From Undibacterium cyanobacteriorum (GTDB lineage Bacteria; Pseudomonadota; Gammaproteobacteria; Burkholderiales; Burkholderiaceae_D), in contig NZ_CP133720.1 in the NCBI RefSeq assembly GCF_031326225.1, forward strand, positions 620,001 to 684,000: 64,000 nt of DNA, read 5' to 3'. The stretch's first letter is position 1. Every line of letters begins with the position of its first letter. The position numbers and the translations under genes were made by a program. This document shows, piece after piece, positions 1-8,455 of this stretch. A model generated the notes under the pieces. The model ran no database searches. It had not been told where the DNA came from and saw only the letters and a list, made by a program, of their open reading frames with translations.

Positions 1-328
1 TGAATTGACCATAGAGTGCGCGAGTATGTGGAAAATTGCACAAAGGCTCATTCTATCCTTGGCGTAACCGCCTATCAAGGAAAGTGGTAAAAAACAGAGT
101 CAGCAATCGCCAATGGATACTGAGACCGATTGCGGTGGTGTTCGGATACGGACATAGCAATCTCATGTGTCCAGAATCGCTCATCTTCGTTCTAATGCGA
201 TCGCTCGGATAGAAATCTAAAAAACACTCTCGGTTGCAGTGTAGATCTTCACTAATCTCGTTGAATGAATACGACTAAAAGCAGGGGGTATGGAACTTGC
301 TTCTCTTATTATGATTAAAGGAGGAATC
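1..328. other. Left-edge region without a recognised gene
   Basis: I see no gene I can support here. An open stretch on the plus strand (bases 2 to 67, ending in TAA) could be the last 21 codons of a gene cut by the window edge, but it is too short to identify. The remainder has no long reading frame on either strand and leads into the ribosome binding site of the small peptide gene at 329. Confidence 0.4.
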
Positions 329-472
329 ATGAAATCGAACCCTAGGAACTTATCGACAAGCTTATCGTCGATCGAGAACGTCAAATCATCATTGAAGAAG
401 AGGAAAAGTCGCTGGCGCTTTATTAAACTCGCCAGCTTAGTATTTGTTGTGTGGTATTGCTGTGCGTTGTAG
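329..472 (+). CDS. Putative small membrane protein, 47 aa
   Basis: I do not recognise this protein. The ATG is preceded by a near-perfect ribosome binding site (AAAGGAGG, about 5 bases before the start), which is why I use it rather than the in-frame ATG at 290. The 47 residues have a Ser/Asn-rich N-terminus, a strongly basic middle (KKRKSRWR) and a hydrophobic C-terminus (FIKLASLVFVVWYCCAL). This is the layout of a single-pass C-terminally anchored mini-protein with its basic side in the cytoplasm. It is convergent with the downstream minus-strand gene, with only 16 bases between the stops. A chance reading frame cannot be excluded. Confidence 0.45.
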   Translation: MKSNPRNLSTSLSSIENVKSSLKKRKSRWRFIKLASLVFVVWYCCAL

Positions 473-488
473 ACGGTAATGTTGGTTA

Positions 489-1370
489 TCAGTTTCTATC
501 TTGTTCAGCGCTGATTATTTTTTGCAAGCTACCATTTTTGCGACCTGTCAAAATGGCTTGGTTGATCCGTTGTATGAGGCTTTGGTCTTGTGTTTTAGCG
601 AGACCGATATGAATGCTGGTGGTGGTAATCGTTTGCGGTAAGACACAAAATAGCGGTTTTCCTTGCAACTTGGTATGGGCGAAGGCTGGTGGTGTGTAAA
701 GACGATTCAGTTCTTCGCTTAGTCTCTCTGGTGTGCTATTGGCCTTGTAAAACACGAGAGCATCCATGCGTTTTTGTGCGAGTTTGGTGAAGCGACCTTG
801 TGTGGCGCCAGTGTCATCCTCGACACGAAACAGCTTGTTGGCCTGCGCATCAAATTCTTCTCCCGAACTGGCACCACGTACTACGCCTATGGTTTTACCC
901 TTGAGATCTTCGAGCGTCCTGAACGGAAAGGTGGCGTCACAACGACTCACCAACCACACCCCATCTTCGTACAAGGTTTCAGAAAAATTGAGTACCTTGA
1001 GTCGTGCTTTGGTTTTCGATACACCAAAGATCAAACCTTCGCCGACCATCGCTCGATCCAAGGCGCGCTTCCACGGTTGACGTCGCAATTCGAATTGAAT
1101 ATCGAGCTGGCTTTCAAGAAATTTCAGAACAGCGCGGGTCTCTGGCGGCAATGGACTAGGGCTCAGATCATCGCCGATTTCTTCACTGACCATCAGCGGA
1201 ATTTTGGGTACTGACGGTGTTGCCATCTTTGACGCAACGATTTGCTGTGCTACACCTAGTGTGCTGATTGACAGCGTGATGGCGAATGCCGCCAGCACAC
1301 ACTTCGCTGCAGCCGAGATGCGAACCGTAGTGAAAATAGAATGGTCAGAGAGCGGTAGTTGGTAAAACAT
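489..1370 (-). CDS. Periplasmic substrate-binding-domain protein (SBP_bac_3-like)
   Basis: This is a type 2 periplasmic binding-protein fold of the amino-acid-binding (SBP_bac_3) class. Residues about 18 to 42 form a hydrophobic signal segment, so export to the periplasm is expected. The middle carries the family hallmark LEDLKGKTIGVVRGASSG, the hinge region of domain 2, and the N-terminal lobe contains a typical sequence around RQPWKRAL. No permease or ATPase gene lies next to it, so it may be an orphan binding protein or a sensor-like relative of the kind common in Burkholderiales, rather than part of a transporter. The ligand cannot be predicted. The start was taken at the first ATG; the N-terminal 15 residues ahead of the signal core are unusually long, so a later start is possible. 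Confidence 0.75.
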   Translation of the reverse strand: MFYQLPLSDHSIFTTVRISAAAKCVLAAFAITLSISTLGVAQQIVASKMATPSVPKIPLMVSEEIGDDLSPSPLPPETRAVLKFLESQLDIQFELRRQPWKRALDRAMVGEGLIFGVSKTKARLKVLNFSETLYEDGVWLVSRCDATFPFRTLEDLKGKTIGVVRGASSGEEFDAQANKLFRVEDDTGATQGRFTKLAQKRMDALVFYKANSTPERLSEELNRLYTPPAFAHTKLQGKPLFCVLPQTITTTSIHIGLAKTQDQSLIQRINQAILTGRKNGSLQKIISAEQDRN

Positions 1371-1498
1371 GGTAGCAATATTTCATTGATACAAAAAACG
1401 TGAGGTCACCAACTTCAATGATGTAGATAGCTTGCTATAGCTGAATAGAAAGCACAACAGCACGCAGTGAAATTTATATGAGAAAACCGCGCTTACAA

Positions 1499-1533
1499 AA
1501 AGAAAACAACAGCTTAGTCTCCCAAGCTGTTGT
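1499..1533 (-). terminator. Rho-independent terminator of the fahA-hmgA unit
   Basis: A perfect 10-base inverted repeat (1506-1515 and 1524-1533, ACAACAGCTT) with an 8-base loop is followed, on the minus strand, by a T-rich tract (TTTTCTTTTT). It sits 23 bases past the fahA stop codon. Confidence 0.8.
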
Positions 1534-1555
1534 CTAAATTGCAGAAACGGATTTT

Positions 1556-2881
1556 TTAGAACGAGCGTGCTGGTAATAAGCGTCCTTCGACAGCGCCAAA
1601 ACCAATTCGTACTGCGCCATCTTTTTGCGCCCAGCCACGCATGATGATGCTATCGCCGTCTTCCATAAAGACGCGTTGCTCGCCATTGCTGAACACGATC
1701 GGTTTCTTGCCGCCTTCGGTCAGTTCCAACAAGGAGCCTGCTTCCTCTGGGCGTGGTCCTGATTGAGTGCCTGAGCCAAGGAAATCACCCGCTTGCAAGT
1801 TGCATCCGTTGACCGTGTGATGTGCCACCATTTGCGATACCGTCCAATACGAGTGACGGAAATTGGAGAGCGATAAACGTTGAGGAGCGGTGCCCTCAGC
1901 ACGCATTTTCTCGGTTTGCAGTAAGACTTCCAATTCGATATCGAACGCACCTTGTTCGCGCAAGTCAGGGTAATCCAAGTACGGCAATGGTTGAGGATCA
2001 GCCGCATCGCGCGTCCATTGTGTACGGAACGGTGCCAAGGCTTCCATGGTGACGACCCATGGAGAAATGGTCGATGCAAAATTCTTAGCGAGGAATGGGC
2101 CGAGTGGTTGATATTCCCAACCTTGTACGTCACGCGCAGACCAATCGTTTAACAAGCACAAACCAAAGACATGTTGTTCGGCTTGATCGACCGCAATCGC
2201 ATCACCGAGTGCATTGCCTTGGCCGATGAACATGCCAACTTCGCATTCGTAGTCCATCCGTTTGGCAGGGCCGAAATTGGGCGCTGTGGCATTGGGAGGC
2301 ATGGTTTGGCCGACGGGACGACGGAACTGTTGGCCAGATACGCCGATCGAGGACGAACGACCATGGTAGCCAATCGGCACCCACTTGTAATTCGGCAGCA
2401 ATGGATTATCAGGACGGAATAATTTGCCGACTGAAGTGGCGTGATGAATCGACGTGTAGAAGTCAGTGTAGTCACCGATTTGTGCAGGTAAAGCGTATTC
2501 GGCTTCGCTTTGTGCGATCAATGCGCCGACTAATTTTTCTTGGGCGGTCGCACCTTCACGCAAGGCTTTCGACAATGCCAAACGGACTTGCGAAGCGACG
2601 CCATTCCCTAAGTTCATCAAGGCGTTCAAGCTCGATGCTGCTAGTGCATTGGCCAAGGCTGAGTTGGTCACTTCGGCGAAAATGCCTGCTTGTTGGGCCA
2701 GATGCAGATCAAGAATTTGATCGCCAATGGCAACGCCGATGCGGAAATGCTCGTGACTACCTGCACGGCGGAACACACCGAAAGGCAAGTTTTGGATAGG
2801 AAAATCAGTCTGACCATCGTTGGCCGACGCGACCCAACTTTTCAAGTGTGGTGCATGGGTTTCATTTAGTTGTACTGTCAT
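1556..2881 (-). CDS. fahA: Fumarylacetoacetase
   Basis: Fumarylacetoacetate hydrolase splits fumarylacetoacetate into fumarate and acetoacetate, the last step of homogentisate (tyrosine/phenylalanine) breakdown in the cytoplasm. At 441 residues it matches the long FAH type with an N-terminal SH3-like domain. Metal-site residues are visible: the Asp in DYTDFYTS, the two Glu of DYECEVGMF and the Asp of LNDWSARD. The C-terminal FGAVEGRLLPA is typical. It lies 106 bases downstream of hmgA on the same strand, so the two enzymes are probably one transcript. Maleylacetoacetate isomerase (maiA), needed for the step between them, is not in this window. Confidence 0.97.
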   Translation of the reverse strand: MTVQLNETHAPHLKSWVASANDGQTDFPIQNLPFGVFRRAGSHEHFRIGVAIGDQILDLHLAQQAGIFAEVTNSALANALAASSLNALMNLGNGVASQVRLALSKALREGATAQEKLVGALIAQSEAEYALPAQIGDYTDFYTSIHHATSVGKLFRPDNPLLPNYKWVPIGYHGRSSSIGVSGQQFRRPVGQTMPPNATAPNFGPAKRMDYECEVGMFIGQGNALGDAIAVDQAEQHVFGLCLLNDWSARDVQGWEYQPLGPFLAKNFASTISPWVVTMEALAPFRTQWTRDAADPQPLPYLDYPDLREQGAFDIELEVLLQTEKMRAEGTAPQRLSLSNFRHSYWTVSQMVAHHTVNGCNLQAGDFLGSGTQSGPRPEEAGSLLELTEGGKKPIVFSNGEQRVFMEDGDSIIMRGWAQKDGAVRIGFGAVEGRLLPARSF

Positions 2882-2920
2882 GGTGTGCTTTCACAAAAAA
2901 TCATATGGTTCGCGATGTGC

Positions 2921-2939
2921 TTGATCACGTTCTGATCAA
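2921..2939. promoter_or_regulatory. Dyad in the hmgA-fahA intercistronic space
   Basis: A perfect 7-base inverted repeat, TTGATCA and TGATCAA, with a 5-base spacer lies between the two catabolic genes. It could be an operator or an mRNA hairpin; there is no T-tract that would make it a terminator. Its role is unknown. Confidence 0.35.
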
Positions 2940-2987
2940 AGCTGCTCATGGCGAACGGTGTATTCTGGCTGAGTAAGTACTGCCTAC

Positions 2988-4283
2988 TTATTTCTGATTC
3001 GGATTGAAATTCTTCTTAATCCCTTGCCAGCATTGGTAGTAATCAGGCTGCAATTGTGGTGAATTCATCGCCGCACGGGTTGGTTTGATGATGGTGCAGG
3101 TTTCGATCATGAAGGCCATGGTGTTGTCGACTTTTTGCGGCGTGCTGGTATCGATCGTGCTGGCTTTTTCATAGGTCGGTGCATCAGGGCCGTGGCCGCT
3201 CATGCAGTTGTGCAAACTAGCACCACCAGGACGGAAGCCTGCTGATTTCGCATCGTATTGACCGTGAATCAAACCCATAAATTCACTCGCAATATTGCGA
3301 TGGAACCATGGTGGGCGGAAAGTGTTTTCTGCAGCGAGCCAACGCGGTGGGAAGATCACGAAATCGATGGTATCTACGCCCGGTGTATTGCTTGGTGATT
3401 GCAAGACCAAGAAGATCGATGGATCAGGGTGATCATAGCTGATCGAACCTATCGTATTGTAGTGACGCAGATCGTATTTGTACGGTGCCATATTGCCGTG
3501 CCATGCCACCACATCCAAAGGCGAGTGACCGATTTTTGCACTCCACAAATTGCCGCTGAATTTGGCGACTAATTGGAAGTCTCCTTCGCGATCTTCGTAC
3601 CATGCGCAAGGCGTTAAGAAATCACGTGGGTTGGCCAAACCATTCGAACCAATCACCCCCAAATCTGGCAGCTTCAACATCACGCCAAAATTTTCGCAAA
3701 CATAGCCACGTGCTTCGCCATCGGGCAAGCTTACCTGGAAACGTACGCCGCGTGGAATGACTGCAATTTCATGTGGTTCGATATCGATCAGACCCATCTC
3801 TGTTTTGAGATGCAAACGACCTTGTTGAGGAATGATTAGCAGCTCAGCATCGGCGTCGTAGAAAAACTTGTCGATCATGTCTTTGTTGGCCGCATACAAA
3901 TGGATCGCGCAGCCTGTTTGCGAATCGGCTGAGCCGTTCCCAGCCATAGTCAACCAGCCTTCGATGAAGTCGGTTGGCGCGCTTGGCATCGGTTGTGGAT
4001 CCCAACGTAATTGATTCGGTGAACTTGACACCGGAGAGAAATCATTCGTCATGTTGCCGTTGTCGATTTGCACGAAGGGTTGATGCATCGCGGCAGGGCG
4101 AATTCGATATGTCCATGAGCGACGGTTGGAATGGCGTGGTGCGGTGAACGCTGTACCCGAAATCTGTTCGGCGTACAAACCGTAAGCGCATTGTTGCGGT
4201 GAGTTTTGATTCTTCGGTAATGCACCCGGTAAGGCTTCTGTCGCAAATTCGTTGGCGAAGCCGCTCATGTAGAGATTCGTCAT
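2988..4283 (-). CDS. hmgA: Homogentisate 1,2-dioxygenase
   Basis: This non-haem Fe(II) dioxygenase opens the aromatic ring of homogentisate to give maleylacetoacetate. Iron ligands of the family are visible in the C-terminal half: the His of PPWFHRN, the Glu of ASEFMGL and the His in [10 protein letters not shown]. At 431 residues it has the usual bacterial length. I place the start at 4283, reading [13 protein letters not shown], because GGAA lies 7 bases ahead of it. The upstream in-frame ATG at 4295 has no ribosome binding site. It is transcribed divergently from a LysR regulator and precedes fahA. Confidence 0.97.
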   Translation of the reverse strand: MTNLYMSGFANEFATEALPGALPKNQNSPQQCAYGLYAEQISGTAFTAPRHSNRRSWTYRIRPAAMHQPFVQIDNGNMTNDFSPVSSSPNQLRWDPQPMPSAPTDFIEGWLTMAGNGSADSQTGCAIHLYAANKDMIDKFFYDADAELLIIPQQGRLHLKTEMGLIDIEPHEIAVIPRGVRFQVSLPDGEARGYVCENFGVMLKLPDLGVIGSNGLANPRDFLTPCAWYEDREGDFQLVAKFSGNLWSAKIGHSPLDVVAWHGNMAPYKYDLRHYNTIGSISYDHPDPSIFLVLQSPSNTPGVDTIDFVIFPPRWLAAENTFRPPWFHRNIASEFMGLIHGQYDAKSAGFRPGGASLHNCMSGHGPDAPTYEKASTIDTSTPQKVDNTMAFMIETCTIIKPTRAAMNSPQLQPDYYQCWQGIKKNFNPNQK

Positions 4284-4393
4284 AGTGAGTTCCATGTGAA
4301 GACAAGCGTGGACCGCAGTGGTCAGTTCTTGGTTTGATGATTTAGCCGCTAATGTAGTGCAATCCTCCTTTTTTTACGATATAAATACTAAAA

Positions 4394-4408
4394 TGTGGAA
4401 CATTCACA
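4394..4408. promoter_or_regulatory. Candidate LysR-type operator (T-N11-A dyad)
   Basis: TGTGGAACATTCACA is an interrupted palindrome (TGTG-N7-CACA) that contains the T-N11-A spacing expected of LysR-family binding sites. It lies in the 134-base space between hmgA and the LysR gene, 10 bases ahead of the regulator start. That suits both autoregulation and control of hmgA. The assignment rests on pattern and position only. Confidence 0.45.
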
Positions 4409-4417
4409 AAATCAATA

Positions 4418-5338
4418 ATGGGGTGGGATTTGATCGAAGCCAAAGACATAGACTTAAATTTGTTGGTTGTCTTTCAAGAAGTATTTCAAGAAAGGCAAAT
4501 TTCCAGCGTCGCACGTAAGCTCAATCTGTCCCAACCAGCGGTCAGTAATGCTTTGGCACGGCTCCGCAAGACCTTCAACGACGAGCTGTTTGTGCGGACT
4601 TCGCTTGGCATGCAACCCACGCCCTTGGCCCAACAATTGGCGGATCCGGTCGCAGCAGCACTGGCAACCATCACCAAAGCATTGAACCAACAAGAGCGCT
4701 TTGACGGCCCGAGCAGTGAGCGACGTTTCACGATCGCCATGACCGATGTCGGAGAAATGTATTTCATGCCCACTTTGGTCGAATACTGCCAGCAGCATGC
4801 GCCGCAGATTCAAATTGCGACGGTACGGGCGAGTAGCGTTGATTTGATGGCTGAGATGGAAACGGGGCGCATCGATTTAGCATTAGGCGCCTTCGACGAA
4901 GTTTCGGGCGCTTTGTATCACCGACGCTTATTTCAACAGGACTACGTTTGTTTGCACCGTCAGCATCATGCTTTATTGCGGGATGAGATCAATCTGAAAG
5001 CTTTTTTGAATGCTGAACACTTGATCGTCTCCACCAAGGAGAGTCCCTACGACAAAATTAATTTGGCCTTAGAGAAAGCCGGGATTAGCGCTTCGGCGAA
5101 TTTTACAGTACCACATTTTTCTGCTGTGCCTTATGTCCTTAGTCATACCGATTTGGTGGCGATTGTCCCTCAAAAACTGGCGGCTACAGCGGCACAACAT
5201 TTTCGTCTTGCGTACAGCAAAGTCCCCTTAAAATTGCCGCCTTTGCAGACCAACATTTTTTGGCATCGACGTTTTGCTCAGGACGAAGGTAATCAGTGGA
5301 TGCGTCAATGTTTGGTCGATTTATTTGCGGACATCTAA
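4418..5338 (+). CDS. LysR-family transcriptional regulator
   Basis: This is a DNA-binding regulator of 306 residues. The N-terminal winged helix-turn-helix is clear (IDLNLLVVFQ, then LSQPAVSNALARLRKTF), followed by a type 2 periplasmic-binding-like effector domain from about residue 95. It is divergent to hmgA-fahA, so the likely job is to control homogentisate breakdown in response to a pathway intermediate. In several pseudomonads that role is held by an IclR-type HmgR, so a LysR protein here would be an alternative solution; this is inference. The start is uncertain: the ATG at 4418 lacks a good ribosome binding site, and a TTG at 4430 follows a G-rich stretch. Confidence 0.88.
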   Translation: MGWDLIEAKDIDLNLLVVFQEVFQERQISSVARKLNLSQPAVSNALARLRKTFNDELFVRTSLGMQPTPLAQQLADPVAAALATITKALNQQERFDGPSSERRFTIAMTDVGEMYFMPTLVEYCQQHAPQIQIATVRASSVDLMAEMETGRIDLALGAFDEVSGALYHRRLFQQDYVCLHRQHHALLRDEINLKAFLNAEHLIVSTKESPYDKINLALEKAGISASANFTVPHFSAVPYVLSHTDLVAIVPQKLAATAAQHFRLAYSKVPLKLPPLQTNIFWHRRFAQDEGNQWMRQCLVDLFADI

Positions 5339-5414
5339 AGCAGTGGCGTTGCGAAACGCAAGCGCAATGTTATGATCAGCGGCGATGGTCCACTTTCTTT
5401 TATTCTCCGTGCAT

Positions 5415-6221
5415 ATGAGCGATCAAGAGAAAAATCTGCCTAGTTCGACTGCTCCAATCAATGCCCGCACCGCTGTCAAACCGCTCGCAAAGACAGCGAC
5501 CTTGCATCCTCTCGAGGCGAAGAAAATCGAAGCGATCAAACATAGGTATTTGCAAGCAAAGCAGATGCCCGAGAACTTCTCAAGATCACATTTGCGTGCG
5601 CCAATTTATCGCCTGCCTGCAACCATGGCGTTCATACCATCAGTATTTGTAAGCGTGGCTGCATTGGTGAATGGAAATGCTTGGATGCTGGGGGCAGGAT
5701 TCATTGCCTTGGTCGGGTCAGGGCTGTGGTTGAGGCAGACGCTCAAGACACAAACAAAGTTGTTGGAAAGTTTGAGCTGGTTCGAAGTTGATGATCTTCA
5801 GAAACTGGACGATCTATTGGAAAGGGTCACGCAACAGAGTGATGTGCAACTACAGCAAATGCTGAGCGATATGCGCCAGCTGTTAAGTCGCGTGATCGAC
5901 TTACAACTGTCGCTTTATCAAGCCGGGCAGAGTCATCGCACCGACCTTGAACGCGAGTTTTATTTGCGGGAATTCATTGGGCGCTATTGGCCGGATACCT
6001 TGCATGCTTATCTTCAGGTCTCACCTGAGGCGCGAGATCAAGCGACACAGTTGGATGGCAAGACAGCGCACGAACTTTTGTATTCGCAACTCGCTTTATT
6101 GCAGGAAGGTCTCTGCCTCCATCAGCAAGCCTTGCAAGAAGTCACCCAACAGCATGCGATTGAACAACTGATTCAGCAACAGGTTTTCTTGGAAAGTAAG
6201 AAGAAACAAAATGGAAGTTGA
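5415..6221 (+). CDS. Membrane protein with XpaC-like C-terminal region
   Basis: The protein has a hydrophilic N-terminus, two hydrophobic helices around residues 60 to 100 (AFIPSVFVSVAALV and AWMLGAGFIALVGSG), and a long helical, Gln-rich C-terminal domain. The pattern FIGRYWPDTLHAYLQVSPEA, followed by DGKT, resembles the C-terminal part of XpaC-type proteins, which are commonly encoded with TelA. A telA-family gene lies 0.7 kb away on the other strand, so a shared stress function is plausible. The family call is by eye and uncertain. Neither the start used here nor the ATG at 5385 has a good ribosome binding site. The stop lies at the edge of a hexamer repeat. Confidence 0.6.
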   Translation: MSDQEKNLPSSTAPINARTAVKPLAKTATLHPLEAKKIEAIKHRYLQAKQMPENFSRSHLRAPIYRLPATMAFIPSVFVSVAALVNGNAWMLGAGFIALVGSGLWLRQTLKTQTKLLESLSWFEVDDLQKLDDLLERVTQQSDVQLQQMLSDMRQLLSRVIDLQLSLYQAGQSHRTDLEREFYLREFIGRYWPDTLHAYLQVSPEARDQATQLDGKTAHELLYSQLALLQEGLCLHQQALQEVTQQHAIEQLIQQQVFLESKKKQNGS

Positions 6222-6300
6222 GCTTGAGCTTGAGCCTGAGCCTGTGCCTGAACCATTAGGGCCACTCAAATTGAGCGATGATTCCACATTCTCGTTGTAA
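6211..6300 (+). other. Short overlapping frame made of Glu-Leu/Glu-Pro repeats
   Basis: An ATG at 6211 opens a second frame that overlaps the last 11 bases of the preceding gene and encodes 29 residues beginning MEVELELEPEPVPEP. It is built on six imperfect copies of the hexamer GAGCTT/GAGCCT at 6220-6255. It could be a translationally coupled peptide, a remnant C-terminus joined by a frameshift, or a chance product of the repeat. I cannot tell which. Confidence 0.25.
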
Positions 6301-6427
6301 GCAGATCAGTAGCACGACCTGCGCATTTCAAACTGAAACACAATACAAAAATAGAACCTTGTAAACGATAAACAAGAGCCGCCGAACTGAGCAGGCTCTT
6401 GTTTCCATGTACATGCAGAGCCGCGTC

Positions 6428-6868
6428 TTATCCCTTATTCGCTGCCGCGGCGGCACGCTCCATCAGCTCAGCTTCGTGCGCATCACGTACCGTCTTTGCG
6501 AGCGTGAACGTTGAGGTGATCAGAAACAGCCAACTCACCACCATGTAACTCTTCTCCCAAACGGGGATATTCATGCGCCACAATCCCCAAGCGGTGAGCG
6601 CGAGCGCCGCTGCAAATGCGGACCACACAGTCATGGTCCATGAGTTGGTATCAATTTGACCGTCGCGGTTGTCACGAATCATTTTGGCGACGGTGAAGCT
6701 GGCAAATAAACTGAAAAAGAGTCCGAGTGCGACAAAGGCACGGTCGAGTTCTTGGCCAGGTAATTGGAAAACACCAGCGCCAGCAGCGAGTATCGCCAGA
6801 ATAAATGAAACCCACACTTGAAAGCGCCAACCGTTACTGTCACGTTGCATAATGTATTGCGTTGTCAT
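6428..6868 (-). CDS. YiaA/YiaB-family inner membrane protein
   Basis: The protein is 146 residues with four hydrophobic segments arranged as two copies of a two-helix unit. Each copy ends in a similar polar motif: FTVAKMIRDNRDGQ in the first and FTLAKTVRDAHEAE in the second. This internal duplication is the signature of the YiaAB two-helix domain family, whose function is not established. It lies 72 bases downstream of the telA-family gene on the same strand and probably shares its transcript. A good ribosome binding site (GAAAGG) precedes the start. Confidence 0.85.
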   Translation of the reverse strand: MTTQYIMQRDSNGWRFQVWVSFILAILAAGAGVFQLPGQELDRAFVALGLFFSLFASFTVAKMIRDNRDGQIDTNSWTMTVWSAFAAALALTAWGLWRMNIPVWEKSYMVVSWLFLITSTFTLAKTVRDAHEAELMERAAAAANKG

Positions 6869-6940
6869 TGTCTTTCCTTTCTGTAGTACGAAGAAAATGT
6901 CTTAGTTCTAGAGTGATTGTTGAAGATGAAATGTGGCACT

Positions 6941-8152
6941 TCACAGTGCGACTGGACCGGCTGTGTCAGCTAGTTCGCGCTGGTAGCTGACGCGGTTGCG
7001 TTCATGTCGATGGCGATCGAGATACACTTCTGCGCGAACCAATTGCTCATTCAATAGCTGATTGTTTTGTCTCATTACATCATTCGCTTTGCTACGGAAA
7101 TTGTCCATGGCATCCATTGCTTGAAAAGTTTGATCAAACATTTCTTTGAGTTTCTCAATTCCTATCATTGGGTTTTGCGCAAACTGGTTGACGCTCTCGA
7201 CGTGATGATTCAGTGCTCGTCCCGTGTCAGTAATTAAGTTCTCAATGGTGGCGTTGATGCTTTGTAGGCTTTCCATTACTTTGATTTGATTGCCGGTGGC
7301 GCGAGCCACCGTTTGCGCGACGACTAGGGCGCTCATGCCTGTATTGGCGACCCGGCTGCAGCCATTCATTAATTCACGCCCCGTGCGCTTCAAGACATCT
7401 AATGCGAGATAGGCATTGGTGCAAACTGATTGTTGCGTCAACATGTCTTGTAGGTTTTGGCGTGCATAGAACAGCACCTCTTGTTCTAAGGCTTGTGCTC
7501 GTGCCTTGTCGATCGTTTGAAGCTGATCAAGTTTTTCTTGAAGGCGTGTATCCAGAGTTTTGGCGAAGTGAATTGCCGCGTTCAGTTTTTGCATGGCATC
7601 CCATAGCTTCGTCCTTGAACTATCAATGTCAATCACATCACGCTGTAGATCGTCACGCGCTGCGTAGAGTTGTTGCATGCTCTTGTTGAGCTGTGTCGAT
7701 GCGGATTGGTACTTACGAAAATAGGTGGTGAGCTTACTGCCGTAAGGAATAATTCCCAACCATTTATGTGGCTGTAAGAGATCACCTTCTTTGCCAGGAT
7801 TGAGCGCATCAAGTTGGCTACGGATGTCTTGAATTGCTTTGAAAGCGGGACCGTCTTCAACGCCCACGAAGTTAGCTTGCATCAGGCGCGATTGCATGAG
7901 GCTGGAGGCTATGGCAATTTCTTCGCGGCCCAAAGCAAAAGCACTATCTAACTTCATTTTGAAGTCTTCGCTTTGCAGGTCTTCTTGTAGAAGGGCCTGC
8001 ATAAAATGTTCAACTTGATCTTCGACGGCAGAACGCAACTGCGGTGCTAGAGGCAAGACCTGTTCGACTTTATCCGTTGTGATGGGTGAGAACGCATCAG
8101 GAGCTTGTAATACATCGCTTGCTGGCTGGCTTGTGTTGATGGGTTGAGGCAT
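6941..8152 (-). CDS. TelA-family (toxic anion resistance) protein
   Basis: This is a 403-residue, almost wholly helical cytoplasmic protein of the TelA/KlaA family, originally linked to tellurite resistance and more generally to cell-envelope and anion stress. Family features are the central segment YGSKLTTYFRKYQSA, the long coiled-coil-like run after it, and the conserved VARATGNQIKVMESL. The precise biochemical activity of the family is unresolved. It precedes the YiaA-like gene and lies close to an XpaC-like gene, a grouping that supports a membrane-associated stress module. Confidence 0.9.
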   Translation of the reverse strand: MPQPINTSQPASDVLQAPDAFSPITTDKVEQVLPLAPQLRSAVEDQVEHFMQALLQEDLQSEDFKMKLDSAFALGREEIAIASSLMQSRLMQANFVGVEDGPAFKAIQDIRSQLDALNPGKEGDLLQPHKWLGIIPYGSKLTTYFRKYQSASTQLNKSMQQLYAARDDLQRDVIDIDSSRTKLWDAMQKLNAAIHFAKTLDTRLQEKLDQLQTIDKARAQALEQEVLFYARQNLQDMLTQQSVCTNAYLALDVLKRTGRELMNGCSRVANTGMSALVVAQTVARATGNQIKVMESLQSINATIENLITDTGRALNHHVESVNQFAQNPMIGIEKLKEMFDQTFQAMDAMDNFRSKANDVMRQNNQLLNEQLVRAEVYLDRHRHERNRVSYQRELADTAGPVAL

Positions 8153-8365
8153 GTTGTCTATCCTGTAAGAGTCGGTTCTTGTGCTACAAGAAGGTCGCCT
8201 GCCTAAAGATGAACGACTACTGAAAGCGACTTGCTTGTGCTGCGCACTTTGCCAGTATGGATAACTTAACTCAACTTATTTGAATTTAGTTTAGACTTTT
8301 ATCTGCAAAAGTATATCTTTGAGATACTTTGCGGGGCGATCAAGGAAAAATCGCAGCGAACGATA
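8153..8365. other. Intergenic region upstream of telA-family gene
   Basis: This is the non-coding space between the telA-family gene and the ibpA terminator. It should contain the telA promoter on the minus strand. I could not pick a convincing -35/-10 pair in it. Confidence 0.3.
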
Positions 8366-8398
8366 GATAAAAAAAAGCGTAGCTGTTGCCAGCTACGC
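8366..8398 (-). terminator. Terminator of ibpA
   Basis: A perfect 9-base stem, GCGTAGCTG and CAGCTACGC (8377-8385 and 8390-8398), with a TTGC loop is followed by eight or more T on the minus strand. It lies 57 bases past the small heat shock gene. Confidence 0.88.
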
Positions 8399-8455
8399 CG
8401 TAAGGGAAATCAAAGCAATCTACAGAGAGGATTTACTAGTGAGTGTCATGGATGC

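Noticed and set aside
774..1214. Plus-strand frame of 146 codons
   Set aside because: It lies wholly within the minus-strand periplasmic binding-protein gene and has no recognisable features.
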